This document shows, piece after piece, positions 1-8,126 of a DNA stretch of 64,000 bases (its first letter is position 1; the number at the start of each line of letters is the position of its first letter). The notes below the pieces were generated by a model. That model was not told the DNA's origin. It worked only from the letters and a program-made list of their open reading frames with translations, and ran no database searches. Origin of the DNA: DASTCZ01 sp035308165 (GTDB lineage: Bacteria > Acidobacteriota > Terriglobia > Acidiferrales > UBA7541). A program made the position numbers and the translations under genes. The stretch lies in the NCBI GenBank assembly GCA_035308165.1, contig DATGHC010000074.1, forward strand, positions 118,470-182,469, written 5' to 3'.

Positions 1-1339
1 CAAGGAAGCCTTTCGTCCCGGTGTAAATCAGCAGGACCTGTTTTTCGATGGAGAGCGGCGAATACTGGTCCTGTTTCAAAATTTCCGTGAGCCGCTGCCC
101 GCGTGCAAGTTGCGATTGAGTGGACTTGTCCAGTTCTGAGCCGAACTGGGCGAATGCCGCGAGAGCGCGGTACTGCGCCATTCCCAGGCGCAGGGTGCCG
201 GCCACCTGACGCATGGCCTTGATTTGCGCGTTGCCGCCAACGCGGCTGACGGAAATGCCCACGTTGATGGCCGGCCGGATACCGCCGTTGAACAAATCCG
301 CTTCCAGATAGATTTGGCCGTCTGTGATGGAAATGACGTTGGTCGGGATATACGCAGAAACGTCGCCCGCTTGGGTTTCAATCACCGGGAGCGCCGTGAG
401 AGAGCCGCCGCCCTTTTCGTTGCTCAGTTTCGCGGCGCGTTCCAACAACCGCGAGTGGAGATAGAAAACGTCGCCCGGAAAGGCCTCGCGGCCGGGAGGA
501 CGCCGCAAGAGCAAAGAGATTTCGCGGTAGGACTGCGCGTGCTTGGAAAGGTCATCATAAAAACAGACGGCGTGCCGCTTGCTATCGCGGAAATATTCGC
601 CCATCGAGCACGCGGCGTACGGAGCGATGTATTGCAGCGTCGCCGGCTCGGTTGCGGAGGAGGCCACCACAATCGTGTAGTCCATCGCGCCCGCGTCGGT
701 CAACACTTTGATCACCTGCGCAATCGTCGAGCGTTTCTGCCCGATCGCGCAGTAGATGCAAATCATGTCCCCGCCCTTCTGGTTGATGATGGTGTCCAGA
801 ATGATGGCGGTCTTTCCTGTCTGCCGGTCTCCGATGATCAGTTCGCGCTGCCCGCGCCCGATGGGAATCATCGAGTCAATGGCCTTGATACCGGTTTGCA
901 GGGGCTCGCGAACCGGCTGGCGATCTACGACGCCCGGGGCAAGACGTTCCAGCGGGACGCGCTCGCTGGTTAAGATGGGACCCTTGCCGTCGAGCGGCAA
1001 TCCAATCGGGTTCACCACGCGGCCCACCAGGGCCTCCCCCACAGGCACCGACATGATGGTCTTGGTGCGTTTGACGGTGTCGCCCTCCTGAATTTCCGTA
1101 TAGTCGCCAAGCAACACAACTCCGACCTGGTCTTCTTCCAGGTTCAGAGCGATACCGAAAACATCATGGGGAAACTCCAGCATTTCGCCGGACATGCAGC
1201 GGTCCAAACCGTGGACGCGGGCAATGCCGTCTCCCACGGAGATCACCGCGCCGACCTCTTCCACGGAAACGGTCTGCTTATAATTCTCAATTTGCTCGCG
1301 CAGAATCTTTGTAATTTCGTCTGCCTTAATCGTCGCCAT
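1..1339 (-). CDS. atpA: ATP synthase F1 subunit alpha (partial, C-terminus off the window)
   Basis: Regulatory/catalytic-hexamer alpha subunit of the F1F0 ATP synthase, on the cytoplasmic side of the membrane. The translated minus strand begins MATIKADEITKI and reads through about 446 residues to the window edge without a stop; the family is about 500-520 residues, so only the C-terminal end is missing. The P-loop GDRQTGKT lies at residues 170-177 and is followed by the typical alpha-subunit stretch around GSLTALPVIETQAGDVSAYIPTN. The ATG at 1339 is 47 bases after the delta gene stop, and the gene is preceded by delta, b and b', the usual order of an atpF'FHA operon. Identification is secure. 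Confidence 0.97.
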   Translation of the reverse strand, partial: MATIKADEITKILREQIENYKQTVSVEEVGAVISVGDGIARVHGLDRCMSGEMLEFPHDVFGIALNLEEDQVGVVLLGDYTEIQEGDTVKRTKTIMSVPVGEALVGRVVNPIGLPLDGKGPILTSERVPLERLAPGVVDRQPVREPLQTGIKAIDSMIPIGRGQRELIIGDRQTGKTAIILDTIINQKGGDMICIYCAIGQKRSTIAQVIKVLTDAGAMDYTIVVASSATEPATLQYIAPYAACSMGEYFRDSKRHAVCFYDDLSKHAQSYREISLLLRRPPGREAFPGDVFYLHSRLLERAAKLSNEKGGGSLTALPVIETQAGDVSAYIPTNVISITDGQIYLEADLFNGGIRPAINVGISVSRVGGNAQIKAMRQVAGTLRLGMAQYRALAAFAQFGSELDKSTQSQLARGQRLTEILKQDQYSPLSIEKQVLLIYTGTKGFL

Positions 1340-1386
1340 TCATTGCTCCTGTTCCGGTTTTCCCTCGCGCCGGCGATTCAGATGCC

Positions 1387-1923
1387 CTACTCCGCCGCCA
1401 ATTCCGCTTCCAAGCGCCGCAACTGCTCGCGCACCGACCCGTCGTAGATCACGTCCCCGATGCGCACCCGAGCGCCGCCCAGCAAAGCGACGTCCACAGC
1501 GTATTGCGCCGAAATCTTCAAACCCGTTGCGCGCTCCAATCCACTTACCAGCCCTTTTTTCTCTGTGGCGCTCAATTCTTTGGCCGAAGTTACCGCTGCC
1601 TCCGCAATTCCCAGCTTTTTGTTGAGCATCGCGGTGTAGGCCTCGGCAATTTCCGTCATCAACGCGGCGCGTCGGTGATCAACCACCAGGCTTAAAAAAT
1701 TTTGCATGTTGGGGGCGGCGCCAATTCTGTCGAGGAGGGTGCTGAGCACAACGCGCTTTGATTCGCGCGCCACCGCCGGATTCGCCAGAAACAGTCTCAG
1801 GTCTGGCGATTCTTCGATAATTTCCGCGAAGCCCACCAGGCTCTTTTTGACTTTTTCGGCCGTTCCATGTGCCAGGGCGATATCGAGCAGCGCCGACGCG
1901 TATCGCTCGGAAATTACTTTCAA
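1387..1923 (-). CDS. atpH: ATP synthase F1 subunit delta (OSCP)
   Basis: Delta subunit, the connector between the F1 head and the b/b' peripheral stalk. It is 178 residues, the normal family length, starting MKVISERYASALLDIALAHG with the conserved N-terminal six-helix domain pattern (YASALLDIA, then FLANPAVARESKR) and ending in the typical domain that reads GARVRIGDVIYDGSVREQL. The start codon overlaps the stop of the upstream b-subunit gene by 4 bases (1920-1923), which points to translational coupling within the atp operon. Confidence 0.96.
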   Translation of the reverse strand: MKVISERYASALLDIALAHGTAEKVKKSLVGFAEIIEESPDLRLFLANPAVARESKRVVLSTLLDRIGAAPNMQNFLSLVVDHRRAALMTEIAEAYTAMLNKKLGIAEAAVTSAKELSATEKKGLVSGLERATGLKISAQYAVDVALLGGARVRIGDVIYDGSVREQLRRLEAELAAE

Positions 1924-2531
1924 TTCGCACCCCGCGACAGGTTATCCACGAATTTCTGCACCAGCGCCACGTTCTGCTGGGCAGTCATTTGCTCGGGCAC
2001 CAGCGTAGCAGCGCGTTCCGACGCCAGCCGGGCAGCCAACGCGCGCAGCTCCAGCCTCGCCGCGCGACGCGCAGCGGTAACTTCAACTTCGGCGGCATGC
2101 CCGATGCGCTCGATTTCCACCTTCCCTGCCGCGAGCAATCGCTCAGATTCTGCTGCGAAATCCTTCTTCGCATTTTCACGCATGGCTGCAGCGTCCTGAT
2201 CCAGCCGAGCAAGGCCAGCCTCAGCCGCACGCAGTTGCGCATCGGCCTCCGCCTTGGCGGCTGTGGCTGAGGAGATTCCCGAGGCGATGGCGTCGGCGCG
2301 CGCGCGGAATGCGGCGGGAGCCTTTTTGACGATGAGGTATCCCAATGCTCCAAACACGACAGCAAAGTTTATCCAGCGGAAGAGCGACCCTACCGGCGTC
2401 TCAGTCGGATCCGTCTGAGACTGCTCGGGCTCTGCAGCGAGCACGGACGACGCAGCGAAGCCGCCTGCAAATACGCTCAAGAGAACCAGGCCCAAAATTG
2501 TGGGGAGGAACCGAGCGCGAAGCCGCTTCAT
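1920..2531 (-). CDS. atpF: ATP synthase F0 subunit b
   Basis: Peripheral-stalk subunit b of the ATP synthase, membrane-anchored. It has 203 residues. The N-terminus is unusual: residues 8-32 form a hydrophobic, signal-peptide-like segment ending ASSVLAAEP, followed by a linker and then the expected membrane helix at about 50-68 (RWINFAVVFGALGYLIV). The remainder is a long Ala/Glu/Arg-rich helix typical of stalk subunits. It overlaps b' upstream (2528-2531) and delta downstream (1920-1923) by 4 bases each. The signal-like extension could be a cleaved leader or a second membrane helix; the sequence alone does not decide this. Confidence 0.92.
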   Translation of the reverse strand: MKRLRARFLPTILGLVLLSVFAGGFAASSVLAAEPEQSQTDPTETPVGSLFRWINFAVVFGALGYLIVKKAPAAFRARADAIASGISSATAAKAEADAQLRAAEAGLARLDQDAAAMRENAKKDFAAESERLLAAGKVEIERIGHAAEVEVTAARRAARLELRALAARLASERAATLVPEQMTAQQNVALVQKFVDNLSRGAN

Positions 2532-2998
2532 TGGGCCTCGCTTGCTGGCCGCGGGCCGGAATTGGAAGCCAACAGAGTGCGAACGATCTCTGCCGCAAGT
2601 TGTGGAGTGCTGGCCAGCAGCTGGCCATGCGCTGCCGCAACTTCCTGCGCGATCTGATCTTTTTCTTTTTGCACGCGCTCCAGAGCGCGAGTGCGGGCGT
2701 CGCGCGCCGCCGATGCTCGCTGTTCCATGATGACGTGCCGCGCCGCGTCTTGTTCAGCATAAACCGCCGCGCGCGCTTTCCTGAGCGCTTCCTCGTAGGC
2801 GCGCGTTTTCTCGCGAGCGGCGGCCTGGCTGACTTCCGCCTCGCGCCGCGCCCCTTCTGTTCGAGCCTTTCGTTCATCCATCACGCGCGTGAGGGGAATG
2901 AAGAATGTGGACCGCAATAACAAGTAAAAAACCATGACCATAATGACGGTCGGGACCGACTCGAGGAACAAATCTCCAAGTGAATGAAGGATTTCCAT
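2528..2998 (-). CDS. ATP synthase F0 subunit b' (b-type stalk paralogue)
   Basis: Second peripheral-stalk subunit, as found in bacteria that use a b/b' heterodimer. It has 156 residues: one membrane helix near the N-terminus (about residues 14-35, PTVIMVMVFYLLL) and then a charged, Ala/Arg/Glu-rich helix of about 110 residues with no globular domain. It is the first gene of this atp block and overlaps atpF by 4 bases. The promoter at 3134-3162 lies about 130 bases upstream of its ATG. Genes for subunits a and c are not adjacent, so the F0 genes must be encoded elsewhere. Called b' by position and length; assignment of which paralogue is b or b' is by context. Confidence 0.88.
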   Translation of the reverse strand: MEILHSLGDLFLESVPTVIMVMVFYLLLRSTFFIPLTRVMDERKARTEGARREAEVSQAAAREKTRAYEEALRKARAAVYAEQDAARHVIMEQRASAARDARTRALERVQKEKDQIAQEVAAAHGQLLASTPQLAAEIVRTLLASNSGPRPASEAQ

Positions 2999-3326
2999 TG
3001 CTAACTAGCTGTTCGCCCCTGTTTGCACGCTTCGTTCACGCACTTCCGCGTGAGCCCTCGCGGGCCGGACGCACACTTCCGCGCCCAAATCCTGCTCTGC
3101 GGTAGTTACTTCCAACCCCGGATAGAGCAAAAATTTATAGCATCCGTAGCGGTTCCAGTCAATGCGCGCTGCTGGTTTGATTTCTGTCTGCCAATGCGCG
3201 CCCGATTTGGACCAGAGGCACCGGGAAGGGCAATCGGGCCGAAATTGGAATATGCTTTGGGTTCGTAATATAGGTCGGCCGTCGAAACAGGCTTTGGCAT
3301 TGAAATTTCAAAACGGGAGTTTGATC
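2999..3326. other. intergenic region between divergent atp operon and DUF481 gene
   Basis: About 330 bases without a credible gene. It holds the minus-strand atp promoter at 3134-3162 and must also hold the promoter of the plus-strand gene at 3327, for which no convincing -35/-10 pair was found. The frame upstream of 3327 stays open back to 3162, but the SD GGGAG at about 3315 and the signal peptide beginning at 3327 argue that this stretch is untranslated. Confidence 0.6.
3134..3162 (-). promoter_or_regulatory. sigma70-type promoter of the atp operon
   Basis: On the minus strand TTGACT (3157-3162) is followed after exactly 17 bases by TATAAA (3134-3139). Both hexamers match the bacterial housekeeping consensus at 5 of 6 positions. 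It points at the atp operon and predicts a 5' leader of about 130 nt ahead of the b' start at 2998. No SD-like or hairpin regulatory motif stood out in the leader. Confidence 0.65.
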
Positions 3327-4385
3327 ATGAAAATCATCACTTTGGGCCTGATTGCATTAACTTGCGCCGCCGCCTCAACACGAGCCGACGTCGCCACATT
3401 GAAGAATGGAGACCGGGTAACCGGCACTCTGGTGATGGTGAAGGACGGAAAACTGCAATTGAAATCGGACATTCTGGGCGATTTGGAGATACCTGTCTCC
3501 CAGGTGGCCACATTTGCCGCCGCGAAACCCGTTGCCGTGATAGTGAAAGGAGGACAATCTGTGCAGGGCCAGCTCGAGATTTCAGCGTCAGGCGATTGGC
3601 AGATTACCGCCGAAGGCAAGTCCCAGACCATCCCCGCAGCAAACGTGGATATGATCATGCCCGCGGAGGCCTATCACGCGCTGGTCGAACATTCGGCAAA
3701 GCCCTGGCAGGATTGGAAAGGTGCGGCCACACTTGGCTACAGCGTGCAGAGCGGGGACCAGAACACCAGCAGCTTCGCTTCTACACTCAATGCGGTGCGA
3801 GAGCGTCCTGCTTCGCCCATTTTCAAATCACATTTCCGAACCAATTTTGGCCTCACCACGCTGCTCTCTCACGCCACGCAGGGAGCGACCGTTATTACCT
3901 CCAATACACTGAGCACCAGTCTTCGCGAAGACTATCTCTTCTCGCCGGCAAACTTCGTCTTCGGAATTGCGGGAATAGACCATATCGGCGCGCAGGGCCT
4001 CTATTTGCGTCAGACCTACGGCGGCGGTTACGGCCGCACCTTGATCAATAATTCGCGCGCGTCGTTCAGTCTGCTTGGGGGCGTTACGGCAGTTCATGAA
4101 AAGTTCTTCACCGGCGCACATGACCAGATCCTGGCGGTTCTCGTGGGCGAAAAATTCGGGTTCCAGGTCAGTAAGCGCGTTCGCCTGGACCACAACTTGA
4201 ATTTCTATCCAAACCTCACGAACACAGGCCAATATCGCTTTGATACCAGCACCACATTGGCGGCCAGTCTCGGCAAACGGTTCAATCTGAACACCGGCAT
4301 TATTGATCTGTTTCTTAGCAATCCACCTGTGGGTAGTCACCAGAACAACGTGGCTTTCACAACGGGGATCGGTTACACATTTTGA
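3327..4385 (+). CDS. DUF481-family outer-membrane beta-barrel protein
   Basis: Predicted exported protein of 352 residues. Residues 1-20 are a signal peptide (MKIITLGLIALTCAAASTRA). The N-terminal part contains repeated KNGDRVTG-like and LGDLEIPVSQV strands, a small beta domain often found ahead of DUF481; the C-terminal two thirds consist of alternating aromatic strands and end in GIGYTF, the terminal aromatic of an outer-membrane barrel. The start was placed at ATG 3327 because GGGAG lies 7 bases upstream and the signal peptide begins there, although the frame is open further upstream. The substrate is unknown; DUF481 proteins are described as salt-induced outer-membrane proteins in some bacteria. 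Confidence 0.83.
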   Translation: MKIITLGLIALTCAAASTRADVATLKNGDRVTGTLVMVKDGKLQLKSDILGDLEIPVSQVATFAAAKPVAVIVKGGQSVQGQLEISASGDWQITAEGKSQTIPAANVDMIMPAEAYHALVEHSAKPWQDWKGAATLGYSVQSGDQNTSSFASTLNAVRERPASPIFKSHFRTNFGLTTLLSHATQGATVITSNTLSTSLREDYLFSPANFVFGIAGIDHIGAQGLYLRQTYGGGYGRTLINNSRASFSLLGGVTAVHEKFFTGAHDQILAVLVGEKFGFQVSKRVRLDHNLNFYPNLTNTGQYRFDTSTTLAASLGKRFNLNTGIIDLFLSNPPVGSHQNNVAFTTGIGYTF

Positions 4386-4501
4386 TTCGTTCCTCTCTTC
4401 TGCCGACTAGGGCGCTGTTCCCTTCCTTGCTGGCCGCGAACGGCGCCTGCTAAGATACGCTGTCATAGATTCCATCTCGCCCTTTTCGGAGGAGAAAGCT
4501 G

Positions 4502-5674
4502 ATGCCCGGGTTCCCCGGAGTGGATTTCATTGACTTTGACTCGCTTCTAAATGACGAGGAAAGACTCGTTCGGCAGACAGCGCGGCAATTTGTGGATGAG
4601 CAGATCCTGCCCATCATCGAAAAACACAACCGCGAGGCGACATTTCCGATGAATCTGGTGCCGCAGTTGGGCGAGCTGGGCTTTTTCGGCGCGAACCTCA
4701 CCGGCTATGGCTGCGTGGGAATGTCCAACGTGGCCTACGGCCTGGTGATGCAGGAGCTGGAGCGTGGGGATTCGGGGTTGCGCAGTTTCGTTAGCGTGCA
4801 GGGCGCGCTGGTGATGTACCCGATTCACGAGTATGGTTCACCCGCGCAAAAAGATAAATGGCTGCCAAAACTGCAAAGCGGAAAAGCCATCGGTTGCTTC
4901 GGGTTGACGGAACCGCAATTTGGCTCCAATCCCGGGGGGATGTTGACGCGTGCTGTGAAGCGGGGCGACCGCTACGTTTTGAACGGCGAAAAAATGTGGA
5001 TCACCAACGGCTCCGTCTCTGACGTGGCTTTGATCTGGGCGAAATGCGAAGACGAAAAGATTCGCGGGTTCCTGGTGGAAAAGGGTACCAAAGGCTTCAA
5101 AGCCTGGGACGTCCACGGAAAACTTTCGTTGCGCGCGTCCGTCACCTCTGGACTGGCCATGACCGACTGCGAAATTCCAGCGGAGAATTTGCTTCCGGGA
5201 GTTTCCGGGCTTCGCGGGCCGCTGAGCTGCCTGACCGCGGCGCGGTACGGCATCGGCTGGGGAGCCATTGGCGCGGCCATGGCCTGCTACGACTCGGCGC
5301 TGCAATACAGCAAAACGCGCAAGCAGTTTGCGAATAAGCCCATCGCCTCGCATCAGCTGGTGCAGGACAAGCTTGTGTTCATGATCACGGAAATAGTGAA
5401 GGCCCAGTTGTTGGCGCTGCACGTGGGGCGACGAAAAGATTCCGGCAAAGTTGATTTCACTCACGTTTCCATGCTCAAGATGAACAACGTATGGATGGCG
5501 CTGGAAACCGCCCGCCTGGCGCGCAGCATCCTCGGCGCGAACGGCATCGTGGACGACTACCCCATCATGCGCCATATGAATAATCTCGAATCGGTTTACA
5601 CCTACGAGGGCACGCACGACATCCACCGGCTGATCATCGGCGAACGCATCACCGGCATCGCGGCCTACGAATGA
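4502..5674 (+). CDS. acyl-CoA dehydrogenase, glutaryl-CoA dehydrogenase type
   Basis: FAD enzyme of the acyl-CoA dehydrogenase superfamily, 390 residues. It resembles glutaryl-CoA dehydrogenases (oxidative decarboxylation of glutaryl-CoA to crotonyl-CoA in lysine/tryptophan breakdown). Visible signatures: GCFGLTEPQFGSNPGGM (substrate/FAD region), WITNGSVSDVALIWAK, TRKQFANKPIASHQLVQ, and a C-terminal YEGTHDIHRLI with the presumed catalytic Glu at residue 369, the position used in this subgroup. The start has the strong SD GGAGGAG 8 bases upstream. It is followed after 4 bases by the DUF711 gene, so the two are probably cotranscribed. The exact substrate is inferred from family resemblance. Confidence 0.88.
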   Translation: MPGFPGVDFIDFDSLLNDEERLVRQTARQFVDEQILPIIEKHNREATFPMNLVPQLGELGFFGANLTGYGCVGMSNVAYGLVMQELERGDSGLRSFVSVQGALVMYPIHEYGSPAQKDKWLPKLQSGKAIGCFGLTEPQFGSNPGGMLTRAVKRGDRYVLNGEKMWITNGSVSDVALIWAKCEDEKIRGFLVEKGTKGFKAWDVHGKLSLRASVTSGLAMTDCEIPAENLLPGVSGLRGPLSCLTAARYGIGWGAIGAAMACYDSALQYSKTRKQFANKPIASHQLVQDKLVFMITEIVKAQLLALHVGRRKDSGKVDFTHVSMLKMNNVWMALETARLARSILGANGIVDDYPIMRHMNNLESVYTYEGTHDIHRLIIGERITGIAAYE

Positions 5675-5678
5675 TTGA

Positions 5679-6974
5679 ATGACGAAAACTCCACATCTAA
5701 ATTTACGTGGCTCACGCGGCCCGCGAGCTCGCGCGATTGCTTTGTGTATCGCGCTTCTCGCAATTGTCACTTGCGGCTTCTCTCCTTCCGCGCACGCCCA
5801 GAAAAAGCCTGTAATCCGCGCGATCACAGCGTTCGCCGAAATCGACCCTCCGAACTTCGACACAAACATTCAAAATGCGGTTGCGATGCTCAAGGCCGCC
5901 AAGCTGTCCTTTGAGCACGCGGGTTACACCGTGCAGACGATTCGGATTACGACACAGCCGTTTCCAATGATCGTCCGCAACATGACACATAAGGATGCGA
6001 TTGAGTTTTTTAACAAATATGCCGCCGAGGTCGAGAAGGAAGGCGTCATCTCGGCGATTGGCCCCGCATTTCTCCATGATCCGGATCATCCGGATCACAA
6101 ATGGGTTGAAACTTTCGCACAGGTTCTTGCGGCACATCCCTCCTTGGATGGTTGCGTGATCGTGGCGGATGAAAAAGGCATCCACTGGCCCGCGATCCGC
6201 GAAGCAGCCTTTGTGATGAAATATCTGGAAGAACACACGGCGAAGGGACAGGGGAATTTCGGTTTTGCGGCTGCAGCAATGGTCCCGGAGTTTTCCCCAT
6301 TTTTTCCCGCCAGCTACGGCTTTGCATTGGAAAAGAGATTTGCGATCGCACTGCAGGGAGCGGGCTTCGTGGATGAAGCCTTCTCCGATGCCAAAGGAAA
6401 CTTCGATGACGCGCGTGAACATTTGAGCGCAATTCTGCGAAGGGATCTACCCGGTATTCAACGTCTGGGGGTGGGAATCGAACGCAAGTCAGGCTGGAAT
6501 TACCTTGGGGTGGATGCTTCCACCGCTCCGTTGCAGGATGTCTCCATCGGCGCGGCAATTGAAAAACTTACGGGTAATCCGGTCGGTTCTCCGGGAACAA
6601 TGACCGCGGCTGAGTTAATTACTAGCGTATTGAAGGACCTGCCGGCCCTGCGCACAGGCTACAACGGTTTGATGCTGCCTGTTCTGGAAGATAAGGGATT
6701 AGCGCAGCGCTGGAGCGAAGGCCGCTTAACGCTGGATTCGCTGCTCGCTTATTCCGCGGTGTGCGGCACAGGTATTGATACCGCCCCGCTCCCGGGCGAC
6801 ATCACTGAAGATCAATTGTCGCGCATCATCGGTGACGTTGCCTCGCTTGCAGTCAAATGGAAGAAGCCGCTCACGGCAAGATTATTTCCTGTTCCCGGGA
6901 AGAAGGCAGGCGACCGGACTGAATTTGACAGCCCGTATCTTGTGAATGCGACGATTCAGAAATTACCGCAATGA
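5679..6974 (+). CDS. exported DUF711 (UPF0210) family protein
   Basis: 431 residues of unknown function. The body matches DUF711/UPF0210 in its order of blocks: an N-terminal ITAFAEIDPPNF region, GCVIVADEKGIHWPAIREAA, NFGFAAAAMVPEFSPFFPASY, NPVGSPGTMTAAELIT, GYNGLMLPVLED and SAVCGTGIDTAPLPGDIT. Family members are usually described as cytosolic and Cys-containing; this one carries an N-terminal signal peptide of about 40 residues (hydrophobic core ALCIALLAIVTCGF, then SAHAQ). Export of a DUF711 protein is therefore unusual. It lies 4 bases after the acyl-CoA dehydrogenase. No catalytic role can be assigned from the sequence. Confidence 0.82.
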   Translation: MTKTPHLNLRGSRGPRARAIALCIALLAIVTCGFSPSAHAQKKPVIRAITAFAEIDPPNFDTNIQNAVAMLKAAKLSFEHAGYTVQTIRITTQPFPMIVRNMTHKDAIEFFNKYAAEVEKEGVISAIGPAFLHDPDHPDHKWVETFAQVLAAHPSLDGCVIVADEKGIHWPAIREAAFVMKYLEEHTAKGQGNFGFAAAAMVPEFSPFFPASYGFALEKRFAIALQGAGFVDEAFSDAKGNFDDAREHLSAILRRDLPGIQRLGVGIERKSGWNYLGVDASTAPLQDVSIGAAIEKLTGNPVGSPGTMTAAELITSVLKDLPALRTGYNGLMLPVLEDKGLAQRWSEGRLTLDSLLAYSAVCGTGIDTAPLPGDITEDQLSRIIGDVASLAVKWKKPLTARLFPVPGKKAGDRTEFDSPYLVNATIQKLPQ

Positions 6975-7122
6975 TTTGACGTCAATTGCACCGCGGAAAA
7001 TCGGTTGCTCGTTGTTGTTGGGCAAATGTGATTAGGCTAATATGAGCGGGCCTTACCGGCTGAAACTGGACTCTCATCGCTCCGTGCAAATGGACGCGGG
7101 AAGAATGAGCACAGGAGACTAA

Positions 7123-8109
7123 ATGGAAGCGCAACTTAGCCTCGAATTCTTGCGCGTGGTCGAGCAGGCCGCGATCGCTTCGGCGCACACCATGGGCCTC
7201 GGCGACCGCCACAAGGCCGACGACGAAGCTGTAAAGGCCATGCGGTCCACGATGGATACCGTCGGAATGGATGGCACCATCGTCATCGGCGAAGGCGAGC
7301 GCGATGAAGCGCCCATGCTTTACATCGGGGAAAAAGTCGGCGCTGCGGTGCACGACAAATCGCGGTCGTATCCCGCAGTGGACATCGCGGTGGACCCGCT
7401 CGAGGGCACGAATCTCTGCGCGACGGGTGAACCCAACTCCATCGCCACGCTGGCCGCCAGCGACAGCGGCGGCCTCCTGCATGCGCCCGACCTTTACATG
7501 GAAAAAATTGTTGTGGGGCCGACGTGCAAAGGCGCTGTCGAGCTTGATGCGCCGGTCGCGGATAATCTGCACGCCATTGCCCGCAGACTCGACCGCGAGG
7601 TGGAAGATCTGGTTGTGATTGTTCTCGACCGGCCGCGCCATGAAAAACTGATCAGCGATATTCGTGCCACCGGCGCGCGAATACGCCTGATCGGCGATGG
7701 CGACCTTTCTGCGGGGATTTCCGCCGCGGTGGTGGGCACGGGTGTTCACGCCGTGATGGGAACCGGCGGCGCGCCGGAAGGAGTGTTGACCGCCGCGGCG
7801 CTGCGCTGTCTGAACGGTCAAATCCTTGCGCGCCTGGTAGTCTCAAAGCCAGAACACGAAGAGCGGCTGGCGCAGATGGGCGTGAAAGACCCCAAGCGCA
7901 TCTACGACCAGGGGGATCTCGCGCCCGGCCGCAGAATTATTTTTGCCGCGACGGGCGTCACCGACGGCAACCTGCTGCGCGGCGTGCGTTTCTTCGGTGA
8001 AGGCATCCGCACGCACTCGCTGATTCTCACATACGAATCGCGGCAGGTGCGATTCGTGGATACAGTCCACCTGGAGAAACGCCGCGACGTTAAAGTCCGC
8101 TTCTTCTAA
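7123..8109 (+). CDS. glpX: fructose-1,6-bisphosphatase class II (GlpX)
   Basis: Cytosolic metal-dependent phosphatase converting fructose-1,6-bisphosphate to fructose-6-phosphate in gluconeogenesis. It has 328 residues, the normal GlpX length. The signature is VAVDPLEGTNLCATGEPNSIATLA, with GTIVIGEGERDEAPMLYIGE upstream and GTGGAPEGVLTAAALRCLNGQ downstream. The start has AGGAG 6 bases upstream. A weak promoter candidate lies at TTGTTG 7015-7020 and TAATAT 7038-7043 (17-base spacer). It converges with the following minus-strand gene with only 17 bases between the stops. Confidence 0.95.
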   Translation: MEAQLSLEFLRVVEQAAIASAHTMGLGDRHKADDEAVKAMRSTMDTVGMDGTIVIGEGERDEAPMLYIGEKVGAAVHDKSRSYPAVDIAVDPLEGTNLCATGEPNSIATLAASDSGGLLHAPDLYMEKIVVGPTCKGAVELDAPVADNLHAIARRLDREVEDLVVIVLDRPRHEKLISDIRATGARIRLIGDGDLSAGISAAVVGTGVHAVMGTGGAPEGVLTAAALRCLNGQILARLVVSKPEHEERLAQMGVKDPKRIYDQGDLAPGRRIIFAATGVTDGNLLRGVRFFGEGIRTHSLILTYESRQVRFVDTVHLEKRRDVKVRFF

Positions 8110-8126
8110 CTCCGGACGGACTGATT

